The position numbers and the translations under genes were made by a program. Below the pieces are notes generated by a model, which did not search any database, had not been told where the DNA came from, and saw only the letters and a list, made by a program, of their open reading frames with translations. Below, in pieces: positions 13,376-25,500 of a stretch of 64,000 nucleotides of DNA. Source of the DNA: Cephalotrichum gorgonifer (Eukaryota; Ascomycota; Sordariomycetes; Microascales; Microascaceae); NCBI GenBank assembly GCA_900312665.1, contig ONZQ02000004.1, positions 2,262,693 to 2,326,692 on the forward strand, given 5' to 3'. Every line of letters begins with the position of its first letter. Positions within the stretch are counted from its first letter, which is position 1.

Positions 13376-14156
13376 CCATGGAGACGAAGGGGTGGGGGTT
13401 TTCTGGCTCTCTACGAGTTTACTCGTGCTCATGCTCTCGAGGATGTGTTATCACACCGCTAAAATAGATCTCCCCCTCCTTTTCCCGCGATACCTCACGA
13501 GGTCGGTCCCTTGGGAAAATGGGCAATGGGAAATGGGAAGCGGAAAGAATCCTAGGGACATGAGATTTTTTTTTCCCTTTTCTCCCTCCCCCCCCTTCCG
13601 CAGATATTTTGTGTGTGTTTTATTTGTGCGCTGCAGGGTGTGTATGTACATGCAGGTTTGGTTCGTGCGTCGCGCATATGGCTGCTCCTTGCTCTTTGCT
13701 TCTCTGCTTTCGTATTACTCGAAACGACGTATATTACATGTAACTCTCTCTATACTCTCTGCTCTGTGCGGTTCGTGCGACGAGCGCCAGTCGCCGGTCT
13801 GCATGAGCCTTCGGTCTCGACTCGCAGGTGTAATGAACCCATTTCCCGCCCCGTTGGTTCTCCGCAACGCTGCTAGTAATACCTAGCTCGTCTCCACGTC
13901 TACGTCCACGTACTCATACTCGTAAGTTTCCGATGGCACGATTTTCTGCTTCCGGAAATCTCAAGATGAGGGCGTCATTCTCGTGCGACGCACTTAAACG
14001 AGTAATATAGCTAACTACGCTAGACCAGTATTAGTCCCAAGCTCCCTGCCGAACCCCGCCTAGCGCTGGTGCTAGTGAGATTAGTGGGTTTGAGCCTCTC
14101 CGATTGTCTTGGAGTCGGTAGCATCAGCTCGACTCGAAGGTGGGGCATTACGGAGT

Positions 14157-14180
14157 AGGAGCAGGAGCAGGAGCAGGAGC
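14157..14180 (+). repeat. Hexanucleotide microsatellite (AGGAGC)4
   Basis: Four perfect tandem copies of AGGAGC. They lie just 5' (plus strand) of a short segment with protein-like reading on both strands, but do not form a clear part of any gene model. Confidence 0.8.
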
Positions 14181-16618
14181 AGATACTTATACGTGTGTAA
14201 TAGATGGTGGGGGGGGCTTGGTTCAGTCCGATGGATGTGACGCGGATCACGGACGATGTGAACTCTGCATACATATTGTACAATGTATATTTGTCCTCAG
14301 GGTCTGGCGGTATCTGGCATGTACACAGCTACCGGCGACTGCACAGTGGAAGTCGGCGGAGGGAGCACCTCCACGCAGGTGAACGACTGGATCCACACCA
14401 GCGGAGTTCCATCCGCCACCAAAGTGCTCAGGGTCAGAAAGTGTGTGTGGTGGTGCGTGGTTGGTGGCATGTGGTTGGTGGTGGGGAGTGTGCCCGTACA
14501 TCAATCAATACAAGGCAATCGTTTGACAGGACCAGGCCCAGACCCAGACGGTCTCCCCAATGTTCGACGTCGTCCTGCAGACGCTCTGGTATTGGCAGGA
14601 ACCCCACATCTTGAGAGAACGCGGTATCGGACGCGCGGGGTCGAATGAGATCCAGAGGCACCCTCATCTAACTTCTTCTCCGTTTCTTCTTCCTTCGCGT
14701 CTTACAGCCCGCCTGATATAACTCAATGCGACCCCCTTCCCTCCCTCCGTCCCTTCCTACGCTCCATCTTCCTCGCCTGGTGAAATGACGGTGAAGAGGC
14801 ATATATTGGTGTCACCCTCCCATTCTGCCGGCAGTCCCATTCCGTCCCCCGCGTGTGGCGTGGTGGGCTATATACATTATGGAGGGTGCGAGCGAGCAAG
14901 CGGAGGATGAGGGAGGGTACAGTACATTTATGCGGATCATGTCCGTCCTCCGTCCTGCCGCCGGTTCTCAAGATCCCGTGTGGGGGTGGGGAGAGGAAGC
15001 AAGCAAAAGGGTGGAAATGAAAGGAACCTCCATGGTGGGGTTCCTAGCTTCTACGAGTAGGGATGTGCGAGCGGGAAGGGAATGAAGGGGGTGAGTTGGG
15101 GATTGCGGCGATAGCCTTTTGAGAACGAGCGACCTTGACCTTGAATTCCTGGGGAGGGTGGGATCTTGGTGGCTGTGGATGGATGGATGGGTGGGGCCCG
15201 CAGATGCGGACGGTGGAGATAGAACACGGTGAATGTCGCGAAACGGTGGGTGTGGGTTTTTGTTTCTCCTTATCAGGAGGGACATTGGAGCAGAGAGAGA
15301 GCCGCAGACATATAAAACGGCCATATATTATATGGGCAACTTGGCAAAAAAGAAAACGCGCAAGGGGTGATGACACACACTGGCCCGACCCAAGCCTATT
15401 CTTCGCCGCAATATGCATATCTCAGGCCAAGTAAGTATTATATATGTATTTATATATACACTTATAAATAAGAGGCTTTTCCGGAACATAAAATCGGGAT
15501 CGGAGGAAAGGCCAAAACAACGCGGGATGAATCAAACCGGGTAAAAAGAGAAGTGTTCCGATAATGGAGGCAGCTGCCCCGTTTTCCAAGTTCTTCACGT
15601 CTATCACCCCGTTTTTAGTATCAGGAGGGATCGCTCCTTCCTTGCTTGCTTGTACGTTCACCATCCGTTGTGTCTGATTGCCGCATGAGTACGCGTAGGC
15701 AAGGAAGCTGGCCAACCATCAGGGTAGAGAGTTTATTTGCTCCCTTGCTTCCCGCACCGTCTGTTCTGCATATACGTCCCGAGTCGATTCTCAAATGTCT
15801 TACCTCGAGGGTACACGACAGCCGAGCTAGCTATCGGAAGAGAAGGGAAGAGGGGTGTGTGTGTAAACTTGGTACCGCTTCAGTATCTCGTAGGTCCTCG
15901 ACCATGCATACATACCGCAAAAAGTGCCTTTTGGGTGTGGCGGTTACAGATACGACTACCAGACTCAAGCCGAGATCGTTTGGCGGTCAAACGTGCAGAA
16001 AACATAACACAATAGCCGGGATGCAGGGTGAAGGAGAAAAAGAGAAACGAAAACATGTGGAGTGACGAGGAAAGAATTGGCACCACGTTAGTGGTACGTC
16101 CTCTCTTTGATTCGAGCGAGCCTCCTCCGGTCTTTGGTGCCCAGTCTTGCACATCTGCCCTTGGGCTTTCCTCGTGCATTTTATTCAGCAGGATACGATC
16201 AGAACACGAGCATGGGGCGGACGGGAGGCGTATAGCCCTCGGAACGAGAGACCTCTGCACAAGCCCGGTTTGGGCTTGGTGATGAAGAGTGATATGAGGC
16301 GTCATGAATACACACCGGGGTAAGGCGGGTATCACGCCCTCCTCCTGGTCCGGGCGTTTCTTGGGCCTTACCGACGTGCGGCTCAAAGGGGCGGGGTTCG
16401 TGGAAGGCGACGCGGCCTTTCGTCACACCTCGGAAATCGGAGGGAGACAAGAAGAACGCTATGGTAGATTCTCTATTGCTGATTGCTGATCGATGTTGGA
16501 TATCTCTGGTCCATGTAGAACTCAACAGATCAAAGCCTTGATAATATTACAGACCTGGTAGACCACACCAGCCTCCCCTCACCCTTGCGCTACCACAGCG
16601 CGCCCAATACCACCCCCC

Positions 16619-17566
16619 CTACTGATATATCCTCGCCCACTTCGAGTCGACGGTGTCGTCGACCCCCACAACCTTCACAAGCCTGTCCAGCGCCCTCCCA
16701 TCGTCCAGCATCCATGCGTTCGTGACGTCGAGCTTATACGACGTCTCCCCCACCTTCAGGGTCCCGAACCCGCTCCCCGTGAAGAGCTGCCTGATGCCCC
16801 CCATCGCGCTCTTCGCCCCCTGGAACGCGTGCCTGAACGGCGCCGTGAGCAGGTGGGTCATCTCGTACTTCCTCTTCTCCTCCCTCGCCCTCTCCCCCTC
16901 CCTCTTCCTGTCCAGCTGCTCCGAGGGCCGCAGGTACTCCGCCGGCACCACGATGCGCGACTTCATCGCCACGTCCGTGTACGGCACCACCATCTTCCGC
17001 GGCGGCATAAACGGGACCGTGCTCTTCACCGTGACCTCGAGGTCTAGGCGCGGTCGCGCCGACGACTGTGCGGCCGCGCCGCCCCGGGTGGGGAGCGCGC
17101 GGATGGTGTTCACGATTCCGCTCGTGCGCATGAGGAAGGCCGTGCCCACGAGCACGAAGGCCACGGCGATGACGGAGTAGGACGGCCCCACCCACCACGC
17201 CAGGCCCTCGGGCGGGTGAGTGTAGAAGGTGATGGTATACGAGCCGTAGCCGAAGCAGAAGAGGGCGGTGCTCCAGGACCCGAACTTCATCCACGCGTGC
17301 GAGGGGGCCTCGTAGAGGGTAGTCGTCGTGCTGCGCTGGGATAGCTGCCTGACGTAGGCGTAGGCCGTAGGGGCGTTCGCCGCCGGGGGTGTGGTAGGGG
17401 CTGCTGCTGCCCGTTGCCTAGCATTCGGAGGAGGCTGCTTGGGGGCTGCCGGGGTCTTCGGGGCTGCCGTGGTCTTGGAGGAGAGGATCGGCTTCTGCGG
17501 CTTCCGGGCTTGTCGGAGGGCAGCGGATTGCCAGAAGGAGCGCGACGAGGGGGAGAACGACCGCAT
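16619..17566 (-). CDS. TMEM223-like mitochondrial inner-membrane protein
   Basis: This is an intronless frame. I prefer the ATG at 17566 (315 residues), because the following MRSFSPSSRSFWQSAALRQ is Arg/Ser-rich without acidic residues, like a mitochondrial presequence. The frame is open to an earlier ATG at 17698 (359 residues). A low-complexity Ala/Pro/Thr linker follows. Then comes a conserved segment with LYEAPSHAWMKFGSWS and two hydrophobic helices, ALFCFGYGSYTITFYT and SYSVIAVAFVLVGTAFLM. The C-terminal half is soluble and includes a basic/acidic helix (RKREGERAREEKRKYE). The two-helix layout after LYE is as I recall for the TMEM70/TMEM186/TMEM223 family, whose animal members work in respiratory-complex biogenesis. 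That role is inferred here. It is divergent from PDX1 with 568 bp between start codons. It could equally be filed as a conserved fungal protein of unknown function. Confidence 0.65.
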   Translation of the reverse strand: MRSFSPSSRSFWQSAALRQARKPQKPILSSKTTAAPKTPAAPKQPPPNARQRAAAAPTTPPAANAPTAYAYVRQLSQRSTTTTLYEAPSHAWMKFGSWSTALFCFGYGSYTITFYTHPPEGLAWWVGPSYSVIAVAFVLVGTAFLMRTSGIVNTIRALPTRGGAAAQSSARPRLDLEVTVKSTVPFMPPRKMVVPYTDVAMKSRIVVPAEYLRPSEQLDRKREGERAREEKRKYEMTHLLTAPFRHAFQGAKSAMGGIRQLFTGSGFGTLKVGETSYKLDVTNAWMLDDGRALDRLVKVVGVDDTVDSKWARIYQ

Positions 17567-18134
17567 TGCTTGCCGCGGGGCGTGGGGGACGAAGACGCGC
17601 ACCAGGAGGCTGGCCGCCGGGGGGTCTCGAGAATGCGGACATGGTGAATGTTGCACCCGGCTTCTAGCAAGACGTAAGAAGAAGGGGGGCTCTCTCAATT
17701 AGATCAGCGGTATCAGGAACCCAAGGTGCGGGTGTAATTCGAGCTTCGTCCCGCTGTCCGAAATGGCGTAAAAAGTCGTATGAGACGCGAGACTCCGATT
17801 TTATCTCCAATATCAAAATTTACCAAAAGAGCACTGAACTCTAACTATTAACGGAAACGCTACTACCCCCTGCAGGTGGAGCACGGACCCTGTCAAAAGT
17901 GGGTCCGTCGGAGTGGACCGGAAAACTCCGGACCATCCTCTCAACAAGTTTGGACAGGACAGCGACATTTTTCAGCGATAGGGAGCTTCACAATTTAATT
18001 CACTCTGCCAAAAGCTCTCCGTCGCCTCCAACACCTCGCCCGTCCGCCCTTCCACCCCACCCCGCCGTCGACACCTGACCAGGCCGAGTATTCAATTGGA
18101 GGTGCCGGGAACTACACACATACGTCGACGCAAA
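17567..18134. promoter_or_regulatory. Divergent intergenic region, TMEM223-like / PDX1
   Basis: This 568-bp spacer separates two divergent start codons of genes with mitochondrial products, so it should contain both promoters. Its left part also contains the in-frame upstream extension of the minus-strand gene (to 17698). I see no TATA box or recognised factor site that I would defend. The stretch before the PDX1 ATG is C/T-rich, as is common in fungal leaders. Confidence 0.45.
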
Positions 18135-19545
18135 ATGGCTTCCCTAGTAGCGGCGTGCCGGCTCTCAGCCAGAGTTGTTTCGTCCAGGGTAGTTTCCGAT
18201 AGCGGAGCTCGAGGTACGCTTCCCCCCTAGATGAACAGGAGCTCTCTCTCCTCAAGCTAGGAGAGAGTATTCCAGGATATCCGAACCAACTAACGCCTTT
18301 GTCCCCCCCCCGAAACCAGGCCTCCGAACCTCAGCACGATGCCTCGCGGCCCAGAACTTCACCATGCCCGCCCTATCCCCCACCATGACGGAGGGCAAGA
18401 TCGCGACCTGGAAGGTCAAGGAGGGCGAGTCCTTCAGCGCGGGCGATGTGCTCCTCGAGATCGAGACCGACAAGGCGACCATGGACGTCGAGGCCCAGGA
18501 CGACGGCGTGATGATGCGCATCATGAAGGAGGACGGTAGTGCGGCCGTGCAGGTCGGCACGCGGATCGCAGTCATCGCCGAGCCCGGGGACGACATCTCC
18601 TCGCTTGAGATTCCCGCCGACGAGGCCCCCGCGAGCGCCCCCGCACCCCCGGCTGAGGCGAGATCCGAGTCCGCGCCCACCCCGGCACCTGAGAAGAAGA
18701 AGAGCGCGGTGGCGGCGAGCGGCGTCGATGGCGGCAAGGGGGAGGTCAAGTACCCCCTCCTGCCATCCGTCCAGTCGCTCGTCCACGCACACGGGCTAGA
18801 CGAGGCGGCCGTGGCTCAGATCACCCCCACGGGCCCCAAGGGCCGCATACTAAAGGGCGACGTACTCGCGTACGTGGGCAGCGTCAAGCCCGAGGCGCCC
18901 ACCTCCAACTCGGCCCGCTTCGAGAACCTATCCCACCTCGACCTCAGCAACATCAAGGTCGCCCCCCAGAAGCAGGCCCCCGCCCCCGCCCAGAAGAAGG
19001 CCGCCGCGGCCGAGCAGCCCGCCCGCCCGGCGCCACCCCCGACCGCCGAGGTCTCCGTCCCCGTGTCGATGGCGAGGGTGATCGAGACGCAGAAGAAGAT
19101 CCACAAGTCCGTGGGCGCCTTCCTCCCCCTGTCGACCTTCATCTCGCGCGCCGCCGACGTGGCGAACGAGGAGCTGCCGCCCGCCCCGCGCGGGGCCCCG
19201 ACGGCCGACGAGCTCTTCGACGCCGTGCTCGGCATCGAGGGTGGCAAGGCGACGGCCGCCTCGAGGGGCGCGTACAGCCCCCGCATCTCCGTCCTGCGGG
19301 AGCTCTCCGCGGCCGCCGGCAAGAGTGCCACCTCCGCCCGGAAGGCGGATATATTCGACATCCTCGCCGGCGGGAAGCAGAGGGCGGCGCCGCCGCCGCG
19401 GGGGCCGAGCGCCACGCCCGGTCTCTCGACGGGGACGAATATCTTCTCCCTCGAGGTCCCGAGGGCAGAGGAGAAGCGGGCGACGGTATTCCTGGAGAGG
19501 GTGAAGCTGATCCTGGAGAACGAGCCGGCGAGGTTAGTGGTGTAA
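18135..19545 (+). CDS. PDX1: Pyruvate dehydrogenase complex protein X (E3-binding protein)
   Basis: Exon 1 is 18135..18213 and exon 2 is 18320..19545, with a 106-bp intron (GTACGC...CCAG); the product has 434 residues. Protein X anchors dihydrolipoamide dehydrogenase (E3) to the E2 core of the mitochondrial pyruvate dehydrogenase complex. Residues 1-41 form an Arg-rich presequence without acidic residues before position 22. The lipoyl domain starts at MPALSPTMTEG (42-52), and the lipoyl lysine is K78 in ETDKATMD. An Ala/Pro-rich hinge leads to a peripheral-subunit-binding domain at about 172-213 (LVHAHGLDEAAVAQITPTGPKG). The C-terminal half lacks the E2 acyltransferase active-site motif, which separates PDX1 from the catalytic E2 (LAT1). 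The GTACGC junction keeps the frame. An internal ATG at 18364 would remove the presequence and is not the start. Confidence 0.93.
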
Positions 19546-22500
19546 GTTGGAAAAACGGAGAGGAATTGTTTAGGTGTGGAAATAAAAGGGTCGATGGAAA
19601 GAAGGCACATTTCAGGGAAGCGAGAGAGTTGTGGGTGAGAAGGACAGCTGGATCGGTATCATGTACACTTGGCCTGTATCATTGTCTCTTTACTCCTTTA
19701 TAGAATCATGGTATATTGCCCGTTCTCAAATATAAAGGGAGGTTTTTAATTACGTCTAAGATCTAATACCAACGCACATGACACATTGAAAACGCTTACT
19801 ACCAACGCCAGTGACGAATGCGAAGATATATAAGGAAGGAAAAAACTAAGTAAGGAAGGATGAAGAAGACGAGCCGACCTTCGCCGACTCCCGCGGGTAT
19901 TTCATATCGGCGCCGAACCCCGGGCTACCGACAGTATGCCGGCGCTGACACGGCAGCATTCGGCCGCACAGGTCCCTCCAAGAGTTGGCGGGACGACGAC
20001 GTTGACTCGGAGAACGCCTCATCGAACGGAGTCGGTGGGGTCTTGGGTTGGGTTAAACTTGACATCCATAATCCTTCTTCGGCCCTCTTCAGGCATATTG
20101 GGGTCACACGACCTGGTCAGAACTTCAAGCGCTTCTCTGTCGCTTCTTCTAACGCCGCTAACATAGGACATCGGTTCTGGTTTTGTGGTAAGAGCCTTAT
20201 GGGGCTGGGGAGATAGAGGGTACTGAGGTGTATATGTAGAAGGTATTATAGACCGATATCGTCGAAGCTAGCCACGGAGATATGATATCGGCTTCTATAT
20301 ACCAAGCAGGGGGGTGAGCAGGGGAATGAGACGACGGGCCCCTGTATACTGAGTAGCACCAAGGAACACATTTGATAGCATTAGACGAAGATATCGTTGG
20401 TTAACGAACGAACGTGTTTGCTTTCTGGTGGTAATGTCACCAGTCATTGAGTGAAAGACCTTGAGGGCGCCATCTAGGAGCTTGTGGATAAATAGGCGCT
20501 TTGTACCAGTCCGTCGAGGGAGGACTGACCTCTGAAGGTGCATATAAACCGCCGCCCTTATAAAGCCACCGTAAGCATTGAGTACTCGTACTCGTACTGC
20601 GTGAATCTCATAGTGGCACTTGGATTCCACGAATCAGGGGGGTACCTTCACCGGTGCTCCTAAGACAAGGGTAATTCAGCAGCGCCACAAGATATCGGAT
20701 CCTGCCCTAACTATATAGCTCTCCTCCGTTTTCAATTTGTCTTGCGGATGATGCCCCTGCGGCACGCTGGTTCGTAGCGAGGGGCGGGTGATGCCCCTCT
20801 GGAAGGCGGATGATGTCCCCCCCCGCAGAAGGGAGGTAGGTGCAGATGCAGTAAACACCTCTGAGATATCGGATGCGGCCGCGGGCCGTACCTATTTACC
20901 CCACACGCACTCCGTAACGTCGTTCGGGAAATGCCCCGGGAGCCCGCCGTTTTGTCGTGAGAGGCGGATGAAGGTCTTCCACGGAAAGGGGGATGTAGCA
21001 ACTACCCGACATATCGCGTCCTACCCCAGATGCATCGCCCTGTCTCATGTGCACGCAGTCTTTTCGGAGGTCGCCCCTGCAGCCCACCCGTTTCGTAGCG
21101 TGGGATGAACATTCCCTCGGAAGGAAAGTACGCCCGCTAGATATCGGATCCTGCCCTGACTGTATAGCCCTACCCCATTTGCACTCCGCCGTTCGGAAAT
21201 TGCACCCCCCCCCTCCCCCGATTTGGCTGTGAGGGGTAGTTGAGGGCGTTGGCCAAGACGGAGTCGTCATGACTAACTCTATTTTGAGGCATGGCAGGTG
21301 GAGAGATTCCCGCCCGCAGTGGCGTGCGGGAAAAAACACTCGAAGGGTGTCGCCCAGCGAAGGGTATGAGGGAAGATCCCAGACGAAGGGTTCCCACTAA
21401 GTTAGCACCCGTCGACACTAGAGTGTAACAGAAGAACTTGATCAAGGGGAAAGTGGATACGTCATGGACACCGCAGGCTAGTTGATATTTGATACGCCTC
21501 AAATCCTAGCTCTATCCGCGCGACCCGGCTCATGCGAGGTTCCAGAAGCGGGTGGTAGAGTCGCAGTGAAGATCCATGTATTAGCCATCCGGACCGTACC
21601 CATGTGGGGCAAGTTCCAGAAGCGAATCTTGAGGACATATGAGAAGGGGGCCGGGGGCGGGGGAGGCATGTCCTTGCCAGGGGCATGTTGCTAAGGTGTA
21701 TGAGGGATGAATGGCTCTTCGTGCTGAGCGAAGCGTTGTGGGGCAGGGTTCGGCCATTGGAAGGCTATCCAGCTTCATCGGAGTTCCAGATCTCGCGGGA
21801 TCAGGGGGGCGAATACTGTGTGGTGGGAGTCGATATCACTAGGGATTCCCCAAGACCGTTGTTTTGCGTTTGCTTGGGTTCAGGCACGATTGCCGCGAAG
21901 TGTGGGTCCTCACGATATCAATGAACGTTTCCATTTGGGTAGGTCCGGCCGGGTGGGTGGGGCCAGAGCGGGAGTCATGGTGTAGCTTGAACTGCCGATG
22001 ACATTTGGATTGGAGTGACATATCCGATGCTGGTGCCCCACTTCGGTGTGCCGCGGGGAGACACCCGATGCCACCTCCTCGAAGGAAGGTACCATATTTG
22101 TACGTGTATGAGTATTGGGTGCTCCTTCCGTCAGTGAACTCGAGCTTCCAATCCCACGCCATTGATGAATCTTGAGAGTTATTTAGTGTTACTTGCGTGC
22201 GAGTAGGTTCACGGACGAGCAAGCTGAATCTAGTTCTACTTACCACACGACCTTATCGAATTTCCAGCTGTGGGAGCAGCTGGTTGGTATGTCCGAATCA
22301 GTGTTGCCATACTTTAACGAGCTAATGGCAAGAATGCCGCGTCTCCCTTCCACAAGGAGGATAAGTGAGAATAGAATTATGATGCATGGACAGCATGAAA
22401 GTGATTGTGTCCCTGTCGCCGCCTACCACTTGTAGTCGGGGGTGCTCGGTCCGATGTCCACCTTCACCGGGTTCTCGGCGTACGAATAGATGCCTATTGA

Positions 22501-25500
22501 ACCCTGCAGGCGCGATACGCCAGGTCACTGTGAGACTCCACGGCTGCCTGCCCTCCCCCCTCTCTGCCCCTGGGTTCCCTTGGCGTGTTAATATTGCGTT
22601 GCTAAGGAGCCGGGGAGGTGTACACAAGTAGTAACTCCTCTTCAGCGTCTCACGCATGAAGGCGTAATCTCCATGGGGACGAGGTGGTCACCGAGTTAGA
22701 TCGGGCGTCGGACGCCAGCAGCTGGACGCGAGAAGGCTAGGGCCGGGACGGTGAAGAGGCTTTGGGTTAGTCAAATAGAGGTTGCACATTTTTGGAATAT
22801 CTGTGCGACTTGGCCCTTGCTACCCCACAGAGAGCTCTTGGACCTCTCCATCCACTAGCTCGGCGATAAGGAAAGGACGGATAGGAGAGCCAGCAAGGAC
22901 GAACATGCCTATGAGCCATATACCTCTATATCCATGACATATACTAGACTACAAGTAGTAAGAGTAGGAGGTTATTTGGACCCCTTTTGGCTCTTTTCCA
23001 ATCAAGCTTCCCCTTGAAGTCATTTCTGCATTGCTACTTTGTACTTTGTATGTGGCCACAAACATCTGAGGCTAGCGCAGGATTGTAGGCCCTGCTCTGC
23101 TAACACTATTTCGTGTCACACTTCGCAGCCGTGGTGACACTTCCACGAGTAGTACCACACCAATTCACGGGCAAGTGGCCCGGGCAAGGGTATTACACAT
23201 TCTCGGAGGTCCCAACATGGATGAACTAGCCAGGTAAAGTTTCAGTCCATTAGGCGATACCGATGGTTGGATGAGAGAGCACTGTGGTCTCCGAGTACAA
23301 TTGGGATCCACGTATTTATCTCCCCCTCGAAACTAGGACGAGATGCGAATCTTGATTTGAGGGGGCGCTTGCAGACACTAGTTCAAGCCACTGCAGGCTT
23401 ATGTCGCCGAGGGTCGGGGGTATTAACTGGATTCCCGGCGGATGGACCTAGCACCCCAGCACATTTGCTTGGGAGAAATGAAAGCATAGGTACGGGGTAC
23501 TCGTAGTTTTTACCAGTACTCTACTTGTGCTTGAGGGCTCCTTTCCAATCCTGTGATATGTAAGCCCCAGTCACCGCTCTGACTGCTGTAACATTGGTGT
23601 ACTCCAGCCCCGAGAACAATGAGTACAAACAGGCTCTTGTGGCGGTGACGGCTCACAATTACAGACAACCCTGCATCGAAGCGAGCAGCGAATATCTATG
23701 GATGCACTATTCTCTGTACAGATAGTGCGTCAGTACTAAAATCTCGCGCGCTAACAGTTCAACAAGTTATACAGCCGCCAGTCGGATCCAGCCCCGTTGA
23801 ATTTCCACACAGCCCACATGCGGGGTTCTCTCAATACTTCATGCTGCAATAGCGCCGGTGTGGTAACACAACAGTAGCTAACTAACTACCTACCCCACTA
23901 TTTGAGAGCAAAGAGACGGGACGAGGGTCGGGTCTAGGCTGGAGCTCGGGATTACAGTCTTCCTAATCTTACCAGAGCTACCAAGCATTAGTTCCTCCTA
24001 CATAGTTTCAGCCATACATATGCAATTCAAAAGCCTCGTGGATTGGAGGCTCACTCACTTTGATTGTTGTTTTTTCCTCCTGGGGAAATGAGACAAGAGC
24101 GTTAACTAGTACAAGCACAAGTAGACTAGCTAGCCGTTCCTTCCCCACCCAGATCTAAACTTCTCCATACTTGTACTCGTTCGTGCAACCGATACGATTG
24201 GTCTTGCTCCCCAGCTCACGCTCATTGCTTTTCTCACCAGCCACGTAGTGTGCGTCTCGACATCGACTGTATATAGGTACTTCGCCGGGAATGGCGGCAT
24301 GATTAATGACCCTAGGTCGTAAGTAGATACATACATCTTTTTCCACACCAATTTACATGTACTCTGAGGCATGAGCAGGTCAAATAGGGAGCCTTGTAAG
24401 TTCCATGGTAGCTAGCGGAATATTATAAATGTATTATATATTTCAGCCAAGGAGCTTGGCAAAAGGAAGAAAGGCTATGAGAGCCTGTTGCCAATTACAG
24501 TATGGTTCTCCCATGCAAAGCCCCACTTTAGCGATTTCCAGTGTTGTACAATGGGTTAAACTTTGACCTGGACCGCACACTAGTACAAGTACATATTAGC
24601 CCGCCGCCACCTGCCTCTTTAACGTCTCGACCTCAGCTCGAGACTCTGTGTGAGTAAATCCCAAGAGGAGAATGCTCCACTTGACGCCGCCTTTTGCGAC
24701 ATCGACGGTGCTATAGTGCAATGGCGCCGGCGAGCGACCGAGTAATATGCTCAACATACGATGGATGCCTAGGAGTTCATTATTATCAGCGTCTCGTGGG
24801 TGGCGCGGTGCCATACAAGTAAAAGGAGAGAGCCACCCACCACCTAGAGACGCTAGAGCTTTTAGGGAGGAGATCGGTCTAGCCCCCTTGCATACACAAC
24901 GACATCACCTGTCACGCCCCGATCACCACACTTTCCACCCTACATTCTTCTTGGCCGCCAAACGGAGCAGCCCCGACGTCATCAACCCGATCGGGGCTTC
25001 CGTGATGTAAACCGAAACGAAACGAAACGACCATCAGTGAGATCCAGGGAAACCACCAGCAGTATGCCGGAATACTCGCAATTGCACTTAGCCTTGCCAT
25101 TAACAAGTCAATAGCTCCTTCCCCCAAAATTCGAACGTCAACCAAGGCTGGGCCGGACCTTCCGCCATATTCTCTTCTCCTCCCGTCCGTCCCTAGTTAG
25201 TACATACGAATTGGGAGCGACCACGCTTTTGTAGTGTAATAGTATCCTCAAGTATCACTCGTAGCTCGTACTTCGCATTGCTTTTTCCCGCCACCTCTAC
25301 CTCACCCCTCGCGATACATTTGGAACAAATTCAGTCCCCCGCCCAAGATTACCCAAACATCTCACTCCCTGAGCTCTTTGTTTGAACGCCATCGGGCATC
25401 ATTTCCCCCCACCCACCCGCTCAACATTTCTTGTACTGAGTAGTCCGGTGGATATCTACCTGCATTATCAAACCAGGGGAGTGAGTCGGGATTTGACAGA

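Larger units (their letters stand above)
1613..16618. other. 15-kb gene-poor interval
   Basis: I find no convincing protein-coding gene in about 15 kb between the LRR gene and the TMEM223-like gene. Open frames exist on both strands but have random-looking translations, no domain and no consistent splice pattern; the longest is 267 codons at 11645..12448. The interval is rich in strand-asymmetric purine or pyrimidine tracts (about 2640-3030, 4430-4490, 7250-7290, 9200-9320, 12890-13110), long A and T runs near 10.2 and 10.9 kb, and many short TACNNGTA palindromes. By eye it is clearly less GC-rich than the gene-dense parts. It may hold the LRR gene's promoter and 5' UTR, non-coding RNAs, or decayed repeats. 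A small protein-like stretch at 14.25-14.65 kb is reported as a finding. Confidence 0.6.

Noticed and set aside
16734..17294. 186-codon minus-strand frame overlapping the TMEM223-like gene
   Set aside because: Shifted-frame shadow of the GC-rich real gene, full of Arg/Gly/His.
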